NCBI GenBank assembly: GCA_910585525.1
Contig: CAJUFR010000031.1
Span: 1-25,071 of the forward strand
DNA from: an uncultured Angelakisella sp.
GTDB lineage: Bacteria > Bacillota > Clostridia > Oscillospirales > Ruminococcaceae
Length of the DNA: 25,071 bases
Direction: 5' to 3'
The translations under genes and the position numbers were made by a program. The notes beneath the pieces were generated by a model that worked only from the letters and a program-made list of their open reading frames with translations, was not told the DNA's origin and did not search any database. Shown one piece after another: positions 24,018 through 25,071 of the stretch. Numbering within the stretch: the stretch's first letter is position 1; every line of letters starts with the position of its first letter.

Positions 24018-24740
24018 TCATGGGTAGAGGAGCAGTTCCGCCTGCTCCCCCAGCAGGCGCCGGGCGATGGCATCCATCTCCCGGCCGGCGGGGTCCTGGG
24101 GCAGAGTTTCCCCCGGCGGCGGCAGGCCGGGCTGTTCCGGCACCGCCCCCAGCAGCCGGGCCCCCACCAGGTCGATGACGTCATCCAGGTCCCGGATGAC
24201 CGAGGTCGGGCGGAGGTCCCCCGGGACCCTCTGGATCACCAGCCGCTGGCGGTCGAGCCCCTCCCGGGCCAGCAGGGCGGAGACCCGGGCGGCGCACCGG
24301 GCGGCGGCCTCCTCCGGGGTGGCGGTAAGGACAGCCAGGCCGCAGAGGGGGGCCAGCATCCGGTCCAGGGAGGAAAAGCCCGGCCCGCAGTCCAGCAGCA
24401 GAAAGTCCCAGCGGTCCCGGGCCCAGTGGAAAAATGCCTCCAGCCGTTCCGGCCGGGGCAGGTAGAAGGGGTCCCCGGGGGCGGGGATGAGCCGCAGCTG
24501 GGTGGCCTCGTGGACCAGGATGGCGTCCCCCAGGCTGCACCGGCCCTCCAACGCGTCGGAAAGGTCGAACACCGCCCGGGCGGGGAGCCCCAGCAGGATA
24601 TCCAGGCTGCGGAAGCCGCAGCCGGTCTCCACCACCAGCACCCGGCGCCCCCGGCGGGCCAGCCCCCCGGCGACACCGGCGCAGAGGGTAGATTTGCCCA
24701 CCCCTCCCTTGCCGGAGGCGAACATCAACGATTCTGTCAC
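24018..24740 (-). CDS. MinD/FlhG-like P-loop ATPase
   Basis: A SIMIBI-class ATPase of the ParA/MinD group, 240 residues from GTG 24740. The deviant Walker A GKGGVGKST is intact, with the signature lysine. Two other motifs differ: the switch I segment reads VETGCGFRSLDILLGL where MinD has D-T-D-x-G-x-R-N-L-D, and switch II reads LLDCGPGFSS where MinD has DSPAGIE. The second form is nearer to FlhG/YlxH (DTGAG). No minC or minE is adjacent, but a flagellin gene lies just upstream on the same strand, which hints at a flagellar (FlhG-like) rather than division role. A C-terminal amphipathic helix is not obvious. GGAGGG nine bases before the GTG favours this start over ATG 24764. Confidence 0.82.
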   Translation of the reverse strand: MTESLMFASGKGGVGKSTLCAGVAGGLARRGRRVLVVETGCGFRSLDILLGLPARAVFDLSDALEGRCSLGDAILVHEATQLRLIPAPGDPFYLPRPERLEAFFHWARDRWDFLLLDCGPGFSSLDRMLAPLCGLAVLTATPEEAAARCAARVSALLAREGLDRQRLVIQRVPGDLRPTSVIRDLDDVIDLVGARLLGAVPEQPGLPPPGETLPQDPAGREMDAIARRLLGEQAELLLYP

Positions 24741-24877
24741 CGGGCCCTTCCCTCCACTTCCCATTTCCGCTTTTTCCTGCGCTGTTTTACACCTATTTAT
24801 AGATTACCACAGAAACGCCAAAAAATAAAGCTGTTTTTCCAATTTTTTTCCAGACTTTTAACGATACCTTACCTTTT

Positions 24878-24885
24878 ATTATAAT
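24878..24885. promoter_or_regulatory. TATAAT -10 box in A/T-rich gap
   Basis: The A/T-rich gap 24780-24905 carries ATTATAAT, which reads as a perfect TATAAT on both strands (minus 24878-24883, plus 24880-24885). On the minus strand it could drive the MinD-like operon with a leader of about 130 bases; a -35 is not clear (TTGCGT is too close). Confidence 0.4.
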
Positions 24886-24907
24886 ACATCATTTTAAAAC
24901 GCAAGAA

Positions 24908-24940
24908 GGGTGGAACGTCTTTCGGCGCTCCACCCCTTTT
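24908..24940. repeat. hairpin repeat copy 3, inverted and decayed
   Basis: GGGTGGA pairs with TCCACCC around a weaker inner stem. The loop is TTTC, the reverse complement of GAAA, so this copy is inverted relative to those at 1-24 and 197-226. On the minus strand its left arm GGGGTGGAGCGCCGAAAG is identical to copy 2, while the other arm has changed. It lies about 55 bases past the flagellin stop and may end that transcript. Confidence 0.65.
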
Positions 24941-24944
24941 TGCC

Positions 24945-24959
24945 CCCTGCGGGGGCGGG
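24945..24959. terminator. GC stem near the flagellin 3' end
   Basis: CCCCCTGCGGGGG forms a short GC stem (minus GCCCCCGCAGGGGGC) between the flagellin stop and hairpin copy 3. T-runs are lacking on the minus strand, so it is a weak terminator candidate working with the neighbouring hairpin. Confidence 0.3.
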
Positions 24960-24992
24960 AGTTGTAAGAACTGTGATAAACTTCCAGATGAC

Positions 24993-25071
24993 TTATTGCA
25001 GCAGCTGCAACACGCTCTGGGGCTGCTGGTTGGCCTGGGCCAGCATGGCCTGGGCGGACTGGACCAGCACG
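24993..25071 (-). CDS. flagellin, C-terminal end (partial)
   Basis: The last 25 codons of a minus-strand gene that enters from beyond the window; the stop is TAA at 24993-24995. The readable end is VLVQSAQAMLAQANQQPQSVLQ followed by LLQ. The AMLAQANQxPQxVLxLL ending is the hallmark of the flagellin D0 C-terminal helix, which packs in the filament core. It shows the organism carries a flagellin gene; the variable part and the N-terminus cannot be seen. Confidence 0.88.
   Translation of the reverse strand, partial: VLVQSAQAMLAQANQQPQSVLQLLQ

Noticed and set aside
24880..24885. Plus-strand TATAAT as a promoter for a plus-strand gene.
   Set aside because: No plus-strand gene follows within the window; the sequence is symmetrical and better explained by the minus-strand reading.

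Overview
The window is a GC-rich stretch of a Gram-positive (Firmicutes) chromosome. Strong GGAGG-type ribosome binding sites, TTG and GTG starts, stem-loop terminators and ordinary -35/-10 promoters all point that way. The gene content (psuK-psuG salvage, ClpC-type chaperone, lipoproteins, WYL regulator, a flagellin end, a small Cys-rich protein of the kind seen in spore formers) fits an anaerobic gut Clostridia member, probably Oscillospiraceae (Flavonifractor/Oscillibacter-like). That placement is an inference from style and gene families, not from a marker gene. No rRNA, tRNA, CRISPR array, prophage or transposase was seen.

Layout. 1-230: a mosaic of stem-loop repeats bounded by two copies of one GNRA-loop hairpin; an inverted, decayed copy lies at 24908-24940. 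229-4699 (minus): a tightly packed operon of a CAP-domain lipoprotein, the ribosome-splitting GTPase HflX, a TatD-family hydrolase and a small membrane protein. 4840-6248 (minus): a small four-helix membrane protein under a promoter with a palindrome in its spacer, and an A/T-richer XRE regulator with a membrane-embedded C-terminal half. 6468-11702 (plus): a pseudouridine/nucleoside salvage operon (HTH-PsuK, PsuG, patatin-like lipase, nucleoside phosphorylase, nucleoside hydrolase) with a clear promoter and a palindromic candidate operator at the start site; then a lipoprotein of unknown function (11788-12747). 12807-14432 (minus): an acyltransferase-like membrane protein, an HD-domain hydrolase and a stand-alone 83-residue FakA/DAK-type domain. 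14548-15696 (plus): alanine racemase. 15841-16017 (minus): a Cys-rich membrane mini-protein. 16287-18602 (plus): a ClpC-like unfoldase lacking the usual middle domain. 18723-19386 (minus): TfoX-N and DUF3795-like proteins. 19451-24740 (minus): MinD/FlhG-like ATPase, methylglyoxal synthase, HisRS, AspRS and, after a terminator, a WYL regulator. The last 79 bases are the 3' end of a flagellin gene, also minus.

How genes work together. PsuK phosphorylates pseudouridine and PsuG cleaves the product to uracil and ribose 5-phosphate; the phosphorylase and hydrolase downstream would release bases and ribose from ordinary nucleosides, making the operon a ribonucleoside-scavenging unit. Why a patatin-like lipase sits in the middle is unexplained. 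HisRS and AspRS form the usual Firmicutes pair. The MinD-like ATPase next to a flagellin suggests, without proving, a flagellar-number (FlhG-type) role.

I found no complete, obviously new defence or mobile system. The points most worth checking are the patatin-containing pseudouridine operon, the hairpin repeat family, the two palindromic operators, the methylglyoxal synthase lacking its catalytic histidine, the M-domain-less ClpC, the altered glycine motif of HflX, and the in-frame 36-base repeat that extends the TfoX-like protein.
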